From NCBI GenBank assembly GCA_035356975.1, contig DAORGW010000005.1, positions 1 to 50,565 of the forward strand: 50,565 nucleotides of DNA, read 5' to 3'. The translations under genes and the position numbers were made by a program. Origin of the DNA: STF1-138 sp035356975. Its GTDB lineage: Bacteria; Patescibacteriota; Patescibacteriia; UBA1558; S5-K13. Shown here one piece after another: positions 48,857-50,565 of this stretch. The notes beneath the pieces are model-generated. The model worked only from the letters and a program-made list of their open reading frames with translations. It was not told the origin of the DNA and ran no database searches. The stretch's first letter is position 1; each line of letters starts with the position of its first letter.

Positions 48857-49486
48857 TTAATTTTCAATTATAATATCTTTTATTTCATCACCCTGCTCAA
48901 TAGAATTTACAACATTTTGACCTGATATAACCTGACCAAATATTGTATGTTTACCATTAAGCCATGGGGTTTCTAAATGTGTTATAAAAATTTGAGAACC
49001 ATTTGTATTTGGTCCTGAGTTTGCCATGGCAAGAACTCCTGGTTTATCAAATTTTAAATTTGAATCAAATTCATCTTTAAAAGAATATCCTGGTCCACCA
49101 GTTCCTGCAATTGGTAAATTATTTGGATTATTATATGGATCATAAACAAAATCTTTTCCTTCGACTCCACGAGTGTTTGGATCTCCTGTTTGAATCATAA
49201 AATTTTCTATAACTCTATGAAATTTAATATTTTTATAAAATCCATCATTTATAAGTTTCAAAAAATTATCTACCGTGACAGGTGCTTTGTCTTTGTACAA
49301 TTCTAATTCAATATTTCCTTTATTAGTTTGCATTACAACTTTCATATTTTCTTTTTGTAAATTATTAGTTTCAATACTTTTTGTTTCATTTGTTTGATTA
49401 TTTGCTTCGGTGTTTAAATTACTAGAATTTTGACATCCTGTTAAAATTATCATCAAAAACAAAGATAGAACAATTATTTTTTTCAT
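48857..49486 (-). CDS. Cyclophilin-type peptidyl-prolyl isomerase, lipoprotein
   Basis: 209 aa. The signal peptide ends in the lipobox LTGC (Cys18), so the mature protein is lipid-anchored outside the membrane. A Ser/Thr/Asn/Gln/Glu-rich linker follows, then a full cyclophilin domain (about 52-209): GFYKNIKFHRVIENFMIQTGD has the catalytic Arg, and FDKPGVLAMANSGPNTNGSQ and LNGKHTIFGQV are family motifs. It assists folding of exported proteins. Its start overlaps the upstream membrane gene by 4 bases (ATGA). Confidence 0.93.
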   Translation of the reverse strand: MKKIIVLSLFLMIILTGCQNSSNLNTEANNQTNETKSIETNNLQKENMKVVMQTNKGNIELELYKDKAPVTVDNFLKLINDGFYKNIKFHRVIENFMIQTGDPNTRGVEGKDFVYDPYNNPNNLPIAGTGGPGYSFKDEFDSNLKFDKPGVLAMANSGPNTNGSQIFITHLETPWLNGKHTIFGQVISGQNVVNSIEQGDEIKDIIIEN

Positions 49487-50052
49487 AATATATTATTAAT
49501 TTTCTTATTTTTAATTTCTAAACCCATTAGATATACATAAATAATAATAAAGAATAATAGTATAAATAATCTTCCGTAATTTTCTAAAAAATATACTAGA
49601 TTATTAGCAAAATTTTCATCTATTTTCTCACCTGTAAATTTTATTAATGATGTTACAATACTAAATAAAACTACAAAAATAATTAATAGAACATAGTGTA
49701 AAATATTTGAATAAAAAAATATATTAATTATCTTTTTCCAATTAATACTAATTCCTTTTAATTTTAAAAATAATTTAGTTAAAAAAAGAATAATTAAACA
49801 CCATAAAAATAAAAGAAATGTAGCCGTCAAGGTAGCAATAATAAATATTATTATTTGCTCTATTGGTGATAAACCTAGCGATGCTTCACTATATTCTTTT
49901 ATTGTTTGAGAAAAACCTGCTAAAAATAAACCCAAAATTAAAGAAAAGATTGCTAAACAAAAAAAGAATAAAATTAATTTACCTGAAACTTTATTTTCTG
50001 GAATAATTTTTAGAAACTCGCGAGGTTTAAACAATAATTTTAGACTTAACAT
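49483..50052 (-). CDS. YIP1-like polytopic membrane protein
   Basis: 189 aa with about five hydrophobic helices (KLILFFFCLAIFSLILGLFL; IIIFIIATLTATFLLFLWCL; the segment near IINIFFYSNILHYVLLIIFV; and a final helix ending LFILLFFIIIYVYLMGLEI). The order of helices and the PREFLKIIPENK start resemble the YIP1/DUF1282 group, which I give only as a likely family. No catalytic residue is seen. It is cotranscribed with the cyclophilin lipoprotein. Confidence 0.6.
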   Translation of the reverse strand: MLSLKLLFKPREFLKIIPENKVSGKLILFFFCLAIFSLILGLFLAGFSQTIKEYSEASLGLSPIEQIIIFIIATLTATFLLFLWCLIILFLTKLFLKLKGISINWKKIINIFFYSNILHYVLLIIFVVLFSIVTSLIKFTGEKIDENFANNLVYFLENYGRLFILLFFIIIYVYLMGLEIKNKKINNIL

Positions 50053-50115
50053 AATATTTAATTTAAAATTAAATAATTAAAAATTTATTCAAAATTAAAA
50101 ATTCATAATTCAAAA

Positions 50116-50565
50116 TTAATCCCTTGGTTTCATAAGTGGAAATATCTGACATTCTCTTGCTGATTTATTCATTAAAAATGCAAACACTCTTTCACTTAAT
50201 CCAAATCCACAAGTTGGTGGCATTCCATGCTCGAGTGCTTCTACGAAATCATGATCATACATTTGTGCCTCATCATCTCCTTCGTTTCGAAGCTTTTCTT
50301 GTCTTTGAAATCTTTGAGCTTGATCAATTGGATCATTTAACTCACTATAACCATTTCCAAGCTCTGACCCAGCAATAATTGGTTGAAATCTTTGAGTTAA
50401 TTCAGGATTTGTATTTAATTTTTTTGCAAGTGGGGATACAATTTCAGGAACATTTATCAAAAATCCTGGACCAGCAATTTGTCTTCTACAATACTTTAAT
50501 AAATTATCAATTGCTCTTGTGATATTAAATCCTTTTGTATCATATTCAATTTTTAGTTCTTGTAA
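50116..50565 (-). CDS. lysS: Lysyl-tRNA synthetase, class II, C-terminal part (cut by window edge)
   Basis: 149 codons to the stop, entering from the right edge in frame. It has VPEIVSPLAKKLNTNPEL, SELNDPIDQAQRFQRQEKLR, GDDEA and MPPTCGFGLSERVFAFLMN, the motif 3 region of class II LysRS; the GFGLSER segment replaces the usual GLGIGIDR. It ends in the normal FPLMKP-type tail. The N-terminal OB-fold and motif 2 are outside the window. Confidence 0.9.
   Translation of the reverse strand, partial: LQELKIEYDTKGFNITRAIDNLLKYCRRQIAGPGFLINVPEIVSPLAKKLNTNPELTQRFQPIIAGSELGNGYSELNDPIDQAQRFQRQEKLRNEGDDEAQMYDHDFVEALEHGMPPTCGFGLSERVFAFLMNKSARECQIFPLMKPRD

Noticed and set aside
1..50565. CRISPR array, prophage or insertion sequence
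   Set aside because: I found no regular 20-40 bp repeat with spacers, no transposase or phage structural gene; the only recombinase is of Xer type.
1..50565. Reassigned UGA code (as in Gracilibacteria/SR1)
   Set aside because: dnaE ends in TGA at the expected length and no essential gene needs UGA read through.

Overview
The window is an AT-rich (about 27-30% G+C by eye), gene-dense bacterial segment with short intergenic gaps and many start/stop overlaps. It uses the standard bacterial code; dnaE ends in TGA, so UGA is a stop. The gene content points to a small-genome Patescibacteria (CPR) bacterium of Parcubacteria type: unusually compact aminoacyl-tRNA synthetases (ThrRS without TGS, AspRS without the GAD insert), many small unrecognised membrane proteins, almost no Shine-Dalgarno sequences, and several promoters placed so close to the ATG that the mRNA should be leaderless. 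The lineage is an inference from content, not from a marker-gene tree.

Layout. 1-14.2 kb is mostly minus strand: a partial MiaB-like methylthiotransferase, guaB, thrS behind a T-box riboswitch, typA, an independent structured RNA, an anchored surface protein and dnaE; a few unrecognised plus-strand genes lie between. 14.4-26.1 kb is plus strand: rodA, asnS, three tandem paralogous membrane proteins, aspS, a YbaK-type deacylase, scpA-scpB, a patatin lipase, a D,D-carboxypeptidase and tpiA. 26.1-29.2 kb holds a TPR protein, four tRNA genes (Thr-GGU, Tyr, Thr-UGU, Trp), rpmG, two orphan genes and a second candidate ncRNA. 29.3-30.3 kb is a minus-strand fur-queD operon whose queD is strikingly GC-richer than its surroundings. 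30.5-45 kb is plus strand: tspO, a DUF4342 protein, a beta-CASP nuclease, rarA, an HD protein, a DEDDh exonuclease, rlmN, trxB, thpR, a glycosyltransferase-Nudix fusion, an EcoRI-type DNA methyltransferase paired with a DUF262-HNH nuclease, gltX and an EnvC-like M23 peptidase. 45.1-50.6 kb is minus strand: a Xer recombinase with a 28-bp dif-like palindrome at its promoter, an ftsQ-like gene, serS, a cyclophilin lipoprotein, a membrane protein and a partial lysS.

Functional links. Translation dominates (ThrRS, AsnRS, AspRS, GluRS, SerRS, LysRS, four tRNAs, L33, RlmN, TypA, deacylase). The T-box in front of thrS carries UGGA, which is complementary to the UCCA acceptor end encoded by both tRNA-Thr genes in this window, while tRNA-Tyr and tRNA-Trp end ACCA and GCCA. 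Cell-envelope growth (RodA, FtsQ, D,D-carboxypeptidase, M23 hydrolase) and chromosome maintenance (DnaE, ScpAB, RarA, Xer) make up most of the rest. The most unusual items are the methylase/DUF262-HNH pair, the dif-like site inside the xer promoter, the compact thrS T-box, the glycosyltransferase-Nudix fusion, and the scar of aspS left inside the paralogous membrane-gene cluster.
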